From assembly GCF_021654455.1 (NCBI RefSeq), contig NZ_AP024276.1:1550001-1614000 (forward strand): DNA of 64,000 nucleotides, given 5' to 3'. The position numbers and the translations under genes were made by a program. The notes beneath the pieces are model-generated. The model saw nothing but the letters and a program-made list of their open reading frames with translations, made no database searches and was not told the origin of the DNA. This DNA comes from Streptococcus parasuis (GTDB taxonomy: Bacteria; Bacillota; Bacilli; Lactobacillales; Streptococcaceae). Shown here in pieces: positions 55,600-64,000 of the stretch. The stretch's first letter is position 1. Every line of letters starts with the position of its first letter.

Positions 55600-56459
55600 T
55601 AATAAGTTCCTTCTTCACCTTGACTAGTCAAGATAAGTGGACCATCTTTTGTAATCACAAATTGGTGCTCATATTGACAAGACAAACCACCATCAAGTGT
55701 TTTATGAGCCCAGCCAGTCTTCATATCTGTATCAATTTCCCAAGTTCCGGTATTAATCATGGGCTCGATTGTCAAGACCATGCCCTCACGCAAACGGAGT
55801 CCACGCCCTTTGGTCCCATAATGAGGAACCATTGGCTCTTCATGGAAGGTTGGTCCAACGCCGTGACCCACTAAGTCACGAACAACACCATATCCAAGAC
55901 TTTCAGCATATTCTTGAATAGCGGCACCAATATCCCCGATACGATTACCAACAACTGCTTGCTCCATCCCACGATACAAACACTCCTTGGTCACGTCCAT
56001 CAAGTTTTGAACTTCTTCTGAGACTTGACCAACAGCGTACGCCCAGCAGGAATCTGCACATCCACCACGGTAGGTCTGAGTGATTTTCTTCATGGCCTTA
56101 ACATCATTAAAATTGAGTTTAGACACATCTATAACAGACTTGTCTAGAGGCTCACTAAGAACCATGTCAACTTTCAATAAGTCACCTTCTCTAAGCTTAT
56201 AGTGACGTGGGAAAGCATGAGCCACCTCATCATTCAATCCACAACAAGTTGCGTATGGATAATCCATCAATTCTCCGTCCACACCAATTTGAAGCGGCAA
56301 CACATTTTTTTCTTTACACGTTTTACGGACATATTCTTCGACTTCCCACATGTCCACGCCTGGCTTGATTATCTCACGCAAACCGATATGAATACCAGAC
56401 AGAACTTCCCCGGCTCGGCTCATCGCATCAATTTCACGTTGTGATTTAATTGTAATCAT
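55599..56459 (-). CDS. map: Methionine aminopeptidase, type I
   Basis: A 286-residue metalloenzyme that removes the N-terminal Met of new proteins. The substrate His and metal ligands are in NDEVAHAFP, LLKVDMVL, VGHGVGPTFHEEP, LTIEPMI and YEHQFVIT. The protein is about 30 residues longer than the E. coli enzyme because of an insert near KLNFNDVKAMKKITQTYRGG, as in the pneumococcal enzyme. It overlaps the upstream GNAT gene by 4 nt. Confidence 0.95.
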   Translation of the reverse strand: MITIKSQREIDAMSRAGEVLSGIHIGLREIIKPGVDMWEVEEYVRKTCKEKNVLPLQIGVDGELMDYPYATCCGLNDEVAHAFPRHYKLREGDLLKVDMVLSEPLDKSVIDVSKLNFNDVKAMKKITQTYRGGCADSCWAYAVGQVSEEVQNLMDVTKECLYRGMEQAVVGNRIGDIGAAIQEYAESLGYGVVRDLVGHGVGPTFHEEPMVPHYGTKGRGLRLREGMVLTIEPMINTGTWEIDTDMKTGWAHKTLDGGLSCQYEHQFVITKDGPLILTSQGEEGTY

Positions 56460-57028
56460 TGATTGTCCTCATACATTTCTAAATTAAAATCTGCCTTCTT
56501 CAAGCTAAATTTCAAGTAATTTCTCATTTTATGACTATAACGGTCACTTCCACGATAGTGGTTAATTTGCACAAAGCCAGCTTTTCTAGCCACCCTTTGA
56601 CTGGCCACATTTTCCTCATGGGTGACAATCGTCAATTCTCTCATGCCAAACTCGTAAAAAGCTAGATAGACTAAAGTCCGCACCGCTTCCGTCATGAGTC
56701 CTTGACCCCAGTAGTCTTTTTTTAGGAAATAGCTGAGCTCCGCAGAAAGTTGACGTTCCTCCAACTTCTCAAGACAAAGCGCACCAATCATTCGACCAGA
56801 AATTTTATCCACTATTGCCCAATTTCCTAATGGCGAACGGATAAATTTTTCAACCATTGTCGCAACAGCAATCTCTTTGTCCTTTAAAACTGGAAAAATA
56901 AATGGAAGATTCTCAGCATGCGAGACTATTGTATAAAAATCCTCACCATCCTCGAAAGAAAATGGTCGCAAAACGAAATGATCCGTTTCAAAACATGCAA
57001 ATTTAGCTAACTGTATCCAAAGTGTCAT
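56456..57028 (-). CDS. GNAT-family N-acetyltransferase
   Basis: A 190-residue acetyltransferase with TDHFVLRPFSFEDGEDF at the N-terminus, YFLKKDYWGQGLMTEAV for the acetyl-CoA site, and NVASQRVARKAGF near the end. The start at 57028 (MTLWIQLAKFACFETDHF) resembles known relatives better than an ATG 16 codons upstream; neither has a clear ribosome binding site. It is coupled to map. Substrate unknown. Confidence 0.82.
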   Translation of the reverse strand: MTLWIQLAKFACFETDHFVLRPFSFEDGEDFYTIVSHAENLPFIFPVLKDKEIAVATMVEKFIRSPLGNWAIVDKISGRMIGALCLEKLEERQLSAELSYFLKKDYWGQGLMTEAVRTLVYLAFYEFGMRELTIVTHEENVASQRVARKAGFVQINHYRGSDRYSHKMRNYLKFSLKKADFNLEMYEDNQ

Positions 57029-57122
57029 AGTGTATCCAAGGGACTGAGAATTGCTACCAGCCCCAAAATATTTCATTTATAAATTCATTACATTCTAAAG
57101 ATGCAATTCTCTGCTAAATCAA

Positions 57123-58382
57123 CTAGTCCTCAATCAACTGAATGTCTGCACCAAGCTCCGTTAACTTTTCAATAATATTTGAGTACCCACGCAGAATAAA
57201 CTCAATATTTGTAATTTCTGTTCGACCTTGAGCCATTAGACCAGCAATAACCATCGCCGCACCAGCCCGTAAATCCGTGGCTTTGACTGAGGTACCTGTC
57301 AATTGGTTTGGTCCTTCAAAGGCGATGTGATTACTACGTGTTGAAATTTTTGCTCCAAGATTAGCCAATTCCTGCACGTGTCCAACACGTTTTTCATAAA
57401 TTGTGTCCACGATAGTTCCGGTACCTGTCGCTTTAAGGAGTAAGGGTGTAATAGGTTGTTGCAAGTCTGTCGCAAAACCTGGATAAGGGGAGGTTTTGAT
57501 ATTCACAGCCTTTAATGCTTCTTGTTTTTCAACAAAAATACTGTCTTCAGAGATTGTCATTCGCACACCCATTTCTTGCAGTTTAGCGATGTAACTCTCC
57601 AAGTGTTCGTATAGAACATTATCTACAGTAATTCCTTCACCAACTGCAGCAGCTAAGGCGATATAAGTCCCTGCTTCGATACGATCAGGAATAACTTGAT
57701 GGCGAGTTCCTTTAAGGTGATCTACACCATCTATTGTAATAATATCTGTACCTGCCCCGCGAATACGAGCCCCCATATTATTTAGCAGAGTTGCAACATC
57801 AATGATCTCAGGTTCACGTGCTGCATTTTCAATAACAGTACGACCTTTCGCTTTAACAGCAGCTAAAATCGTATTAATCGTCGCACCAACACTGACAACA
57901 TCCATGAATATATGAGCCCCTTGAATGCGTTGTCCATTGGTTGCTAGGCGCATATATTCACCTTCATAGGTTGTCTCAGCACCCATAGCAGCGAAAGCTT
58001 TAAGGTGCAAATCAATCGGACGTGGACCTAGATCGCATCCACCAGGTAAACCAACGACTGCTTTCCCATAACGGCCTAAAAGAGATCCGTAAAAATAATA
58101 GGATGCACGCAGACTATTGATTTTCCCAAATGGCATTGGCATATCTTGAACGCCACGTGGATCAATTTCCAAAGTCTCTCCATCTCGCTTGACGGTTGCC
58201 CCCATCGTCTCCATGATATCAACTAAGCTATCAACATCCGAAATAGCAGGTACTCCATCCAACACGACAACATCCTCTGCAAGAATAATGGCAGGAATTA
58301 AGGCAACGACAGAATTTTTGGCACCACTAACCGTAACAGTCCCTTTCAAGGCCTTCCCACCATTAATTACAATTTTTCTCAT
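57123..58382 (-). CDS. murA: UDP-GlcNAc 1-carboxyvinyltransferase
   Basis: A 419-residue enzyme for the first committed step of peptidoglycan synthesis, adding enolpyruvate to UDP-GlcNAc. The active-site Cys is in [15 protein letters not shown], and Lys22 and neighbours are in [11 protein letters not shown]. Streptococci have two paralogues; this one carries [15 protein letters not shown]. The start at 58382 ([14 protein letters not shown]) is standard. A TGT-TAGAAT extended -10 box at 58475-58480 is the likely promoter. It is the target of fosfomycin. Confidence 0.95.
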   Translation of the reverse strand: MRKIVINGGKALKGTVTVSGAKNSVVALIPAIILAEDVVVLDGVPAISDVDSLVDIMETMGATVKRDGETLEIDPRGVQDMPMPFGKINSLRASYYFYGSLLGRYGKAVVGLPGGCDLGPRPIDLHLKAFAAMGAETTYEGEYMRLATNGQRIQGAHIFMDVVSVGATINTILAAVKAKGRTVIENAAREPEIIDVATLLNNMGARIRGAGTDIITIDGVDHLKGTRHQVIPDRIEAGTYIALAAAVGEGITVDNVLYEHLESYIAKLQEMGVRMTISEDSIFVEKQEALKAVNIKTSPYPGFATDLQQPITPLLLKATGTGTIVDTIYEKRVGHVQELANLGAKISTRSNHIAFEGPNQLTGTSVKATDLRAGAAMVIAGLMAQGRTEITNIEFILRGYSNIIEKLTELGADIQLIED

Positions 58383-58522
58383 ACTAACATTCACTTTCTT
58401 AGATTGCCCTTTGACCCAACACATCAATAGGTTGATGGTTTTTATCAGAATACGTATAAAAAGGCATACGTTTCATTCTAACACAAAGTCAGTGAAAAAG
58501 CTAGTTTTACAGTATTTGAAAA

Positions 58523-58548
58523 CGGACCAGGCATTGGAGCCTGGTCCG
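58523..58548 (-). terminator. Terminator after the quinone reductase gene
   Basis: CGGACCAGGC and GCCTGGTCCG arms around a 6-nt loop, with TTTT on the minus strand, 22 bp after the stop codon. Confidence 0.8.
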
Positions 58549-58570
58549 ATCAACTATTGGATAATTGTTA

Positions 58571-59182
58571 TCATTCATTAAAAAGTTGTTGAATCCTAAA
58601 TTCAGCATCAAGCAGATAGTTCTCTAATTCCTCACTCGTCAAATAAGGTACTCGACCATAAAAAACATGATCAATGACTTGTGCATCATTACTGTTGAAG
58701 AGCCAATCTGAAGTTAGAAATTTCATTGCCTGATCTATCGGTGTCAGACTTCCATCTGCATTTTGTGGTTGCCCTGTAGGAGTAAAGAAAATAGCTTTCT
58801 TTGTTGAGAAGAGCTTGCGAGGCTCATCGGATTCAAAACTATAAGCAAATCCGTGCTGAAATACACGGTCTACATAACCCTTCATTATCGCAGGCATACC
58901 ATTCCACCAACTTGGAAAAATATAAACAAGCAAATCACTCTCTGCGATCAGATCCATTTCTGTTTGGGCATCTGGCGGAAAACTAGTTGCTTCTCGTACA
59001 AATTTTCCATTTTCAATGTGAATAGTATCTTCTCCTCGAAGAACTGGATTAAAACCCAATTCATACAAATCTCGGACAATTACTTCTGCTCCATTTGCTA
59101 ACAAAGCCTCTGTTACTCTATGAACGAGGGCGTGGGTAAAACTTTCTTTTCTCGGATGTGCAAAAACAAGTAATGCTTTCAT
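58571..59182 (-). CDS. NAD(P)H quinone reductase, flavodoxin fold
   Basis: A 203-residue flavoprotein of the NQO/MdaB family. The FMN/FAD phosphate loop is VFAHPRKESFTHALV and the second flavin segment FPSWWNGMPAIMKGYVDRVF. It reduces quinones or other electrophiles by two electrons, avoiding radicals. It lies 31 bp after metK on the same strand and probably shares some of its transcript. Confidence 0.88.
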   Translation of the reverse strand: MKALLVFAHPRKESFTHALVHRVTEALLANGAEVIVRDLYELGFNPVLRGEDTIHIENGKFVREATSFPPDAQTEMDLIAESDLLVYIFPSWWNGMPAIMKGYVDRVFQHGFAYSFESDEPRKLFSTKKAIFFTPTGQPQNADGSLTPIDQAMKFLTSDWLFNSNDAQVIDHVFYGRVPYLTSEELENYLLDAEFRIQQLFNE

Positions 59183-59213
59183 AAATTTCCTTATTCAAAC
59201 AATAAATATGTAC

Positions 59214-60404
59214 CTACAAAACAGCTGCTTTCAACTCTTCTACCTTATCCAATTTCTCCCATGGAACATCAATATCCGTACGTCCCATGTGACCATAGGC
59301 TGCAGTTTGTTTATAAATTGGACGTTTTAGGTCAAGCATTTGAATAATACCAGCTGGGCGCAAGTCGAAAATCTGACGAACAGCTGCTTCTAATTTACTC
59401 TCAGCTACTGTACCAGTACCAAATGTATCGATGCGAACTGAAACTGGGTGAGCAACACCGATAGCGTAGGCCAATTGAACCTCAGCCTTTTTAGCCAAAC
59501 CAGCTGCTACGATATTTTTAGCGATGTAACGCGCTGCATAAGATGCAGAACGGTCCACTTTGGTCGCATCCTTACCAGAGAAGGCGCCACCTCCGTGGCG
59601 AGAGTAACCACCATAGGTATCAACGATAATCTTACGACCTGTCAGACCAGAGTCACCTTGAGGTCCACCAATAACAAAGCGACCGGTTGGATTGATAAAG
59701 TATTGTGTTTGGTCATCCAAATATTGAGCTGGAATGATTTCCTTGATCACACGTTCAATGACATCCTGACGAATTTGCTCCTGGCTAACTTCTGGATCAT
59801 GCTGGGTCGAAATAACGACTGTATCCACACGAACAGGTTGATTGTCTTCATCGTATTCAACTGTTACCTGTGACTTAGCATCTGGACGGAGATAAGCAAT
59901 TTCACCAGATTTTCTCAACTCGGCCAAACGACGCACCAATTTGTGACTAAGTGAAATTGGCAATGGCATAAGTTCAGGAGTTTCATCAACCGCAAAACCA
60001 AACATGAGCCCCTGGTCACCTGCACCAATTAAATCTAATGGATCTAGACTAGCATCTTGACGAGCCTCCAAGGCTTCATTAACACCTTGCGCAATATCTG
60101 GAGACTGCTCTACAAGTGAAGGATGAACTCCTACTGATTCTGCAGCGAAACCGTATTCCCCTTTGGTGTAGCCAATCTCCGCAATCGTATCACGTACTAC
60201 ACGATTAATATCTACATAGGCAGTGGTAGAAATTTCTCCAAACACATGAACACTACCAGTGTAAACAGCCGTCTCAGCCGCCACGTGCGCCTCAGGATCT
60301 TGTGCTAAAATAGCATCCAAAATCGCATCTGAAATCTGGTCTGCAATCTTATCCGGATGACCCTCCGAAACAGATTCAGACGTAAACAATTTACGTTCTG
60401 ACAT
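59214..60404 (-). CDS. metK: S-adenosylmethionine synthetase
   Basis: A 396-residue enzyme that makes SAM from ATP and methionine. [32 protein letters not shown] and [17 protein letters not shown] are the three signature parts. The start at 60404 is fixed by the GGGGGAC ribosome binding site at 60411-60417, which is also part of an SMK-box riboswitch. So SAM should shut off its own synthesis. Confidence 0.98.
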   Translation of the reverse strand: MSERKLFTSESVSEGHPDKIADQISDAILDAILAQDPEAHVAAETAVYTGSVHVFGEISTTAYVDINRVVRDTIAEIGYTKGEYGFAAESVGVHPSLVEQSPDIAQGVNEALEARQDASLDPLDLIGAGDQGLMFGFAVDETPELMPLPISLSHKLVRRLAELRKSGEIAYLRPDAKSQVTVEYDEDNQPVRVDTVVISTQHDPEVSQEQIRQDVIERVIKEIIPAQYLDDQTQYFINPTGRFVIGGPQGDSGLTGRKIIVDTYGGYSRHGGGAFSGKDATKVDRSASYAARYIAKNIVAAGLAKKAEVQLAYAIGVAHPVSVRIDTFGTGTVAESKLEAAVRQIFDLRPAGIIQMLDLKRPIYKQTAAYGHMGRTDIDVPWEKLDKVEELKAAVL

Positions 60405-60410
60405 AAAAAT

Positions 60411-60603
60411 GTCCCCCTTAAAATAAATTGTTATCAAGGTTACAAAGAACTAGTCTCCGACTAGTTCTTTGCGAAAGACTTTTGTCTTGAGCAAAGGAAA
60501 ATTTCCAGATACATAACGAGAAAGCAATAATTTCCAATTATGTCTGCGAAAATTAACTAGTCTGATAACTACCTTTTCGGGACTTAATAACGTTTCTAGT
60601 ATA
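60411..60603 (-). promoter_or_regulatory. metK: SMK-box (SAM-III) riboswitch of metK
   Basis: The leader begins near 60591 from a TGA-TATACT promoter (60598-60603). It has AAGTCCCGAAAAGG at its 5' side, then CTTTGTAACC, then AAGGGGGAC at the ribosome binding site. These match the crystallised E. faecalis SMK box core (CCCGAAAGG, CTTGTAACC, GGGGG). GTCCC pairs with GGGAC to hide the ribosome site when SAM binds. Between the two core parts is an insert of about 120 nt, framed by GACTAGTT/AACTAGTC. A 12-bp stem around GGA (60443-60469) could form the SAM-free alternative. Confidence 0.9.
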
Positions 60604-60639
60604 TCATAGTTCTTCCAGTATGTGCAGTTCTTTATTGAA

Positions 60640-60674
60640 AAATAAAAAAGAAGTTACCATACTCTGATAACTTC
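60640..60674 (-). terminator. Terminator after the upstream SMK-like copy
   Basis: GAAGTTA and TAACTTC arms at 60650-60674 followed by TTTTTTATTTTT on the minus strand. It ends transcripts started at the distal promoter before they reach metK. Confidence 0.8.
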
Positions 60675-60696
60675 CTCCTTTTTTAAAATAGCAAGT

Positions 60697-60855
60697 AATA
60701 ACTAGTCTCCGACTAGTTCTTTGCGAAAGACTTTTGTCTTGAGCAAAGGAAAATTTCCAGATACATAACGAGAAAGCAATAACTTACAAGTATATATACG
60801 AAAATTAACTAGTCTGATAACTACCTTTTCGGAACTTAATAACGTTTCTAGTATA
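60697..60855 (-). ncRNA. Orphan SMK-like leader RNA, truncated duplicate
   Basis: About 156 bp that repeat the metK leader in the same direction, including the TGC-TATACT promoter (60850-60855), CCGAAAAGG, the central hairpins and the GACTAGTT/AACTAGTC arms. It stops before CTTTGTAACC and has no GGGGG site or coding region; a terminator follows. P1-side GTCCC is GTTCC here. Several differences from the metK copy keep the pairing intact. A short terminated RNA is expected. Confidence 0.7.
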
Positions 60856-60883
60856 GCATATATTCAGTATCTATCCTAGCATT

Positions 60884-60921
60884 TTCTAAAAAATAAAGAG
60901 GTGATTGTACAAACAACCACC
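60884..60921 (-). terminator. Terminator of the comEB operon
   Basis: GGTG-GTTGT and ACAA-TCACC arms at 60900-60921 with TTTATTTTTTAG behind on the minus strand. Confidence 0.7.
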
Positions 60922-60928
60922 ATAAAGT

Positions 60929-61396
60929 CTAAATAAACTCTGCATCAGCAATCGCCTGTTTCACCACCTCTAACGGTAGATGAACAAGCTCACACCCTTT
61001 TTCATTATATAAATACCGCGCATAGTCATCCATACGGTATTCATTAATGTAGACCACCCGCTTGCAACCTACTTGAAGCAATTGTTTGGAACAGTTGAGA
61101 CATGGAAAATGAGTCACATAGGCAGTAAAACCTTTTGGAATCCCCCGCTCCGCTCCTTGTAAAATAGCATTAACTTCCGCATGCAAGGTCCTAGCACAAT
61201 GACCATCAATCATGAGACATTCCTGATCCAAACAATGTTCAGTTCCTGAAACAGACCCATTATAGCCTGTTGCGATAACCTTATTGTCCTTAACCAAAAC
61301 TGCACCGACCTTGGCTCTCTTACAGGTCGCCCGATTTGCAATCAAAAGTGCTTGTGCCGCAAAATACTCATCCCAAGCTAAACGATTTGTTGACAT
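60929..61396 (-). CDS. comEB: ComEB/dCMP deaminase family protein
   Basis: A 155-residue zinc deaminase that converts dCMP to dUMP for thymidylate synthesis. The zinc site has HAEVNAIL and PCLNCSKQLLQVGC. It is named after competence gene comEB of B. subtilis, although the deaminase role is independent of DNA uptake. It starts 8 nt after the CBS gene and ends that three-gene run (M42 peptidase, CBS, comEB). Confidence 0.93.
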   Translation of the reverse strand: MSTNRLAWDEYFAAQALLIANRATCKRAKVGAVLVKDNKVIATGYNGSVSGTEHCLDQECLMIDGHCARTLHAEVNAILQGAERGIPKGFTAYVTHFPCLNCSKQLLQVGCKRVVYINEYRMDDYARYLYNEKGCELVHLPLEVVKQAIADAEFI

Positions 61397-61404
61397 AAGA
61401 CCTC

Positions 61405-62142
61405 CTAATCCACCATTCCATAAATTTCAGCTAAATCTTGGGCTGTAATGATACCAATGACATCCTCAGGAGAATCTATTTTCCCACTCTTTTGACGACT
61501 CACAAGAATGGTCGTACGCTTACGGCCCTCAAAATAATTAATCACTCGATAAAGTGTTTCTGAGGAAGGGAGAACGATAACCTGAATGCTATCTTCTTCA
61601 AAAACAAGAACATCTGCTAAACTAGCTTCCACCAATTTCTCACGAATAGAACCAGCCTCTTTACTGGCTTTGGCTAACCAATTGGTCAGGCCCTTGTCAG
61701 AAACCAAACCTTGATAGGCTCTTCCCGAAAAAATCGGAAACTTAGAAAAATGCTGACGATCTACAATTTCTAAAGCCTTTATTAATTTATCCTGACCATC
61801 AAAAACAATTGGTTTGATTTTTTGTGTCCTTTGTAGATAACGAGCAATGGTAACTGGCTCTTGGTATTGGGAAATAACTTTTTCCAACACATCAATCAAT
61901 TCTTGTGACGGCTGAGCCACCTCTTTCAGTCCTGTTCGTTTTTCATGAACCATTAAATTCCGTAACTGACGGGCAACATACAGTTTGTCCCAGTTTGCCT
62001 CAATGGGATTATGGAGGCTTAGTTCTTTAGCTTTTGTTAACATCGAACCAACGTCCGCATAGTCTCCATCTGCTACACCACAGACCTTCCTTAAAACCTT
62101 ATCCAGGTCATTAAATAACTCTAAAAAACGGGTTTCATTCAT
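61405..62142 (-). CDS. CBS-domain protein
   Basis: A 245-residue soluble protein. The N-terminal 95 residues are helical (VARQLRNLMVHEKRTGLKE), of a type that resembles HEPN-like folds, and two CBS motifs follow (from about KIKPIVFDGQDKLIKAL to DVIGIITAQDLAEIYG). CBS pairs bind adenine nucleotides, c-di-AMP among them in some streptococcal proteins. No enzyme domain is attached. It starts 1 nt after the M42 peptidase gene. Confidence 0.82.
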   Translation of the reverse strand: MNETRFLELFNDLDKVLRKVCGVADGDYADVGSMLTKAKELSLHNPIEANWDKLYVARQLRNLMVHEKRTGLKEVAQPSQELIDVLEKVISQYQEPVTIARYLQRTQKIKPIVFDGQDKLIKALEIVDRQHFSKFPIFSGRAYQGLVSDKGLTNWLAKASKEAGSIREKLVEASLADVLVFEEDSIQVIVLPSSETLYRVINYFEGRKRTTILVSRQKSGKIDSPEDVIGIITAQDLAEIYGMVD

Positions 62143-62143
62143 A

Positions 62144-63178
62144 TTAGTCTACCATTGACGATTTCAAATAAGCATCCACCATCCGCTCAGTCGCATCAAC
62201 TGAATCCAAATGAGTTCGTTCATAAGAGTGACTAGACTCAATGCCTGCTCCCAGTAAGGCATGCTTAACATCTGCACCCGCACGCATAGCAGCCGATGCA
62301 TCCGAACCATAGTAAGGATAGATATCCAGCTTATATGGAATTGCCTCTCTCTCAGCAAGAGAAACTAAATGCTGACGAAGTTCATAGTGATAAGGACCTG
62401 AAGCATCTTTTACACAAATCGAAACCGTGTACTCGTCCGTCTGCTGGTCATCACCCATCGCTCCCATATCCACAGCCAGATACTCCACAACCCGATCTGG
62501 TAAACTTGAATTAGCACCATAACCAATCTCTTCGTTATTTGAAAAATAAAAATGAGTGGTATAAGGTAAAACAATCCCATCTTCTTTATAAACCTTCAAC
62601 AAATGAATCAAAATAGCTGCAGAAACCTTATCATCCAAATGGCGGCTCTTAATAAAACCAGTTTCTGTCACAATTGTTCTTGGATCGAAGGAAATAAAAT
62701 CACCAACTTCAATCCCCAAGGCACGCACTTCATCAGCAGTGGTCACTTTTTCGTCCAACCGTATTTCCATATTGGTCTGGTTGCGCTCTGCTGTACTAGC
62801 ATCACGATAGACATGGACAGACGTTTGATGCATAAGGATGGTACCTGTGAAGGTCTTACCATTTTTAGCACAATGTATCAAGCAGTTTTCACCTTCAATG
62901 GAAGGATAACCAAAACCACCCACCAAATCCATTTTTAGACGACCATCCGGTTTGATTGCCCGAACCATAGCACCCAATGTATCCAGGTGAGCTGTCAAAA
63001 TACGGTGCTCCTCATCATTTTTCCCCTGTACCGTTACCAAAACACCACCTTTTGGTGTTTTAGTCGCCTCATAACCGAAACCTTCAACCTCTGATTTGAT
63101 GTAGTTCATAATATCCGTCGTATAGCCAGTTGGTGACGGAGTTTGAGTCAATGTCACGATGTAATCAAGTGTCTTCAT
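62144..63178 (-). CDS. pepA: M42 family glutamyl aminopeptidase
   Basis: A 344-residue two-zinc aminopeptidase of the PepA/FrvX family, which forms large tetrahedral shells and trims acidic N-terminal residues. Metal ligands and the base are in LTAHLDTLGAM, SRHLDDKVSAA, NNEEIGYGANS, VDMGAMG and YERTHLDS. AAGGAGG precedes the start. A TATAAT at 63202-63207 with upstream TGA drives it, back to back with the birA promoter. Confidence 0.93.
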   Translation of the reverse strand: MKTLDYIVTLTQTPSPTGYTTDIMNYIKSEVEGFGYEATKTPKGGVLVTVQGKNDEEHRILTAHLDTLGAMVRAIKPDGRLKMDLVGGFGYPSIEGENCLIHCAKNGKTFTGTILMHQTSVHVYRDASTAERNQTNMEIRLDEKVTTADEVRALGIEVGDFISFDPRTIVTETGFIKSRHLDDKVSAAILIHLLKVYKEDGIVLPYTTHFYFSNNEEIGYGANSSLPDRVVEYLAVDMGAMGDDQQTDEYTVSICVKDASGPYHYELRQHLVSLAEREAIPYKLDIYPYYGSDASAAMRAGADVKHALLGAGIESSHSYERTHLDSVDATERMVDAYLKSSMVD

Positions 63179-63201
63179 GAAAACCTCCTTATTTGTAATC
63201 T

Positions 63202-63237
63202 ATTATATCACGTTTTAAGCGATTTTTTTGCTATAAT
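63202..63237. promoter_or_regulatory. Divergent promoters of pepA and birA
   Basis: Minus-strand TGA-TATAAT (63202-63207) faces pepA; plus-strand TGC-TATAAT (63232-63237) faces birA. The birA box ends 6 nt before its ATG. Confidence 0.65.
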
Positions 63238-63243
63238 GAAGTT

Positions 63244-64000
63244 ATGAAAACCTATCAAAAAATCTATCTTCTTTTGAAAGAAAAAGAGGACTACATCAGC
63301 GGTGAAGACATGGCTCAGGAGCTAGGCATTTCACGAACATCCATATGGAAGGCTATTCGCCAATTAGAAACCCTCGGTTTAACCATTGAAGCAGCCCGAA
63401 ACCGTGGCTATAAACTGGCTGAAGGTGACTTACTCTTACCTGAATTGATTGCACAGGAACTTAACCTACCAGTCCATCTCAGTAGAAGCAGTGACTCCAC
63501 CCAACTGGATGCCAAGCAAGGGATTGAACTAGGACATAGTAGCCCAGCCCTCTACCTTGCACCACACCAAAACAAAGCCAAAGGACGATTCGGTCGACCA
63601 TTTTACGCCTCAAAATCTGGTGGTATTTATATGTCACTTCGTCTATCGCCCAATGTCCCATTTCTTGCCTTCAAACCCTACACTATATTAGCTGCGGCTG
63701 CTGTTGTAAAAGCCATCCAGTCCCTCTGCGACTTGGATGTTCAAATCAAATGGGTCAACGACATCTATCTTGGACGCAAAAAAGTGGCTGGAATATTAAC
63801 CGAAGCAATCTCTTCGATGGAAAGTCAAACAGTAACTGACGTCATTATCGGTGTCGGCATTAATGTTCATATTGACGATTTCCCAAAAGAACTACACCAT
63901 ACTGCAGGTAACCTTTTTGAGGAACAACCACCCTTTACCCGCAATCAACTCATCATAGCCATCTGGAAAGCTTTTCTTGAAACAGATGAACATGAATTAA
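63244..64000 (+). CDS. birA: Biotin ligase/repressor BirA, 3' end outside window
   Basis: At least 252 residues are visible before the window ends, with no stop. The N-terminal winged helix reads YISGEDMAQELGISRTSIWK. The ligase part carries the biotin-AMP loop KAKGRFGRPF, and IKWVNDIYLGRKKVAGIL follows. It attaches biotin to acetyl-CoA carboxylase and may repress biotin genes. No ribosome binding site was seen; the -10 box lies 6 nt before the ATG, so the mRNA may be leaderless. Confidence 0.93.
   Translation, partial: MKTYQKIYLLLKEKEDYISGEDMAQELGISRTSIWKAIRQLETLGLTIEAARNRGYKLAEGDLLLPELIAQELNLPVHLSRSSDSTQLDAKQGIELGHSSPALYLAPHQNKAKGRFGRPFYASKSGGIYMSLRLSPNVPFLAFKPYTILAAAAVVKAIQSLCDLDVQIKWVNDIYLGRKKVAGILTEAISSMESQTVTDVIIGVGINVHIDDFPKELHHTAGNLFEEQPPFTRNQLIIAIWKAFLETDEHEL

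Noticed and set aside
60411..60603. T-box or classical S-box leader before metK
   Set aside because: The T-box AGGGTGG-type motif and the S-box core are absent, while the three SMK-box core parts are all there.

Overview
The window is about 64 kb of a low-GC Gram-positive chromosome that reads as Streptococcus, most like the S. suis group. The pointers are the block mtnN-macP-NUDIX-glmU, the block hprK-lgt-DUF948-YtxH, a COG4708-type preQ1-II riboswitch before queT, an SMK-box riboswitch before metK, LPXTG-type surface proteins, and RUP-like repeats. The species is inferred, not proven. Nearly all genes lie on the minus strand. No rRNA, tRNA, CRISPR array, prophage or complete insertion sequence was seen.

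Layout. 1-3271: housekeeping genes (pyridoxamine kinase fragment, mtnN, macP, NUDIX hydrolase, glmU). 3449-6729: small accessory genes (ASCH, GNAT, SDR, a Tad2-like DUF2829 protein, a PadR regulator with two membrane proteins and three candidate operators). 6730-7324: hairpin repeats and a MITE-like element. 7325-8922: PII protein and ammonium transporter. 9151-13675: a BceAB/BceRS-type peptide-antibiotic module. 13857-16497: an alpha/beta-hydrolase and an aminotransferase separated by nested repeats. 16683-19337: the hprK operon.

The centre (19460-48658) is a 29-kb block of two adjoining polysaccharide-utilisation loci. Locus A (19460-34666) fits acetylated galacto- or glucomannan. It has a sortase-anchored GH26 mannanase, an ABC importer, a GH36 alpha-galactosidase, two candidate esterases, a GH1 glycosidase, a ROK kinase, a GntR regulator and ManA. 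Locus B (34714-48658) fits cereal mixed-linkage beta-1,3-1,4-glucan. It has a surface-anchored GH16 licheninase, a second licheninase without a signal peptide, its own ABC importer, a second GH1-ROK pair, an AraC regulator, and two divergent GH94 phosphorylases. Neither importer encodes its ATPase, so a shared one elsewhere (MsmK-like) is expected. Together the loci suggest a gut or oral streptococcus that feeds on plant hemicellulose.

48764-64000 returns to housekeeping: a LiaXY-like pair, SprT-like protein, tex, a deoxynucleoside kinase, queT, gtrA, yihY, map, murA, metK, comEB, a CBS protein, an M42 peptidase and birA (cut by the window end). The metK leader is an SMK-box (SAM-III) riboswitch. 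About 250 bp upstream lies a second, truncated copy with its own promoter and terminator but no gene. Three genes (tex, birA, possibly gtrA) have an extended -10 box placed so that transcription would begin at the start codon.
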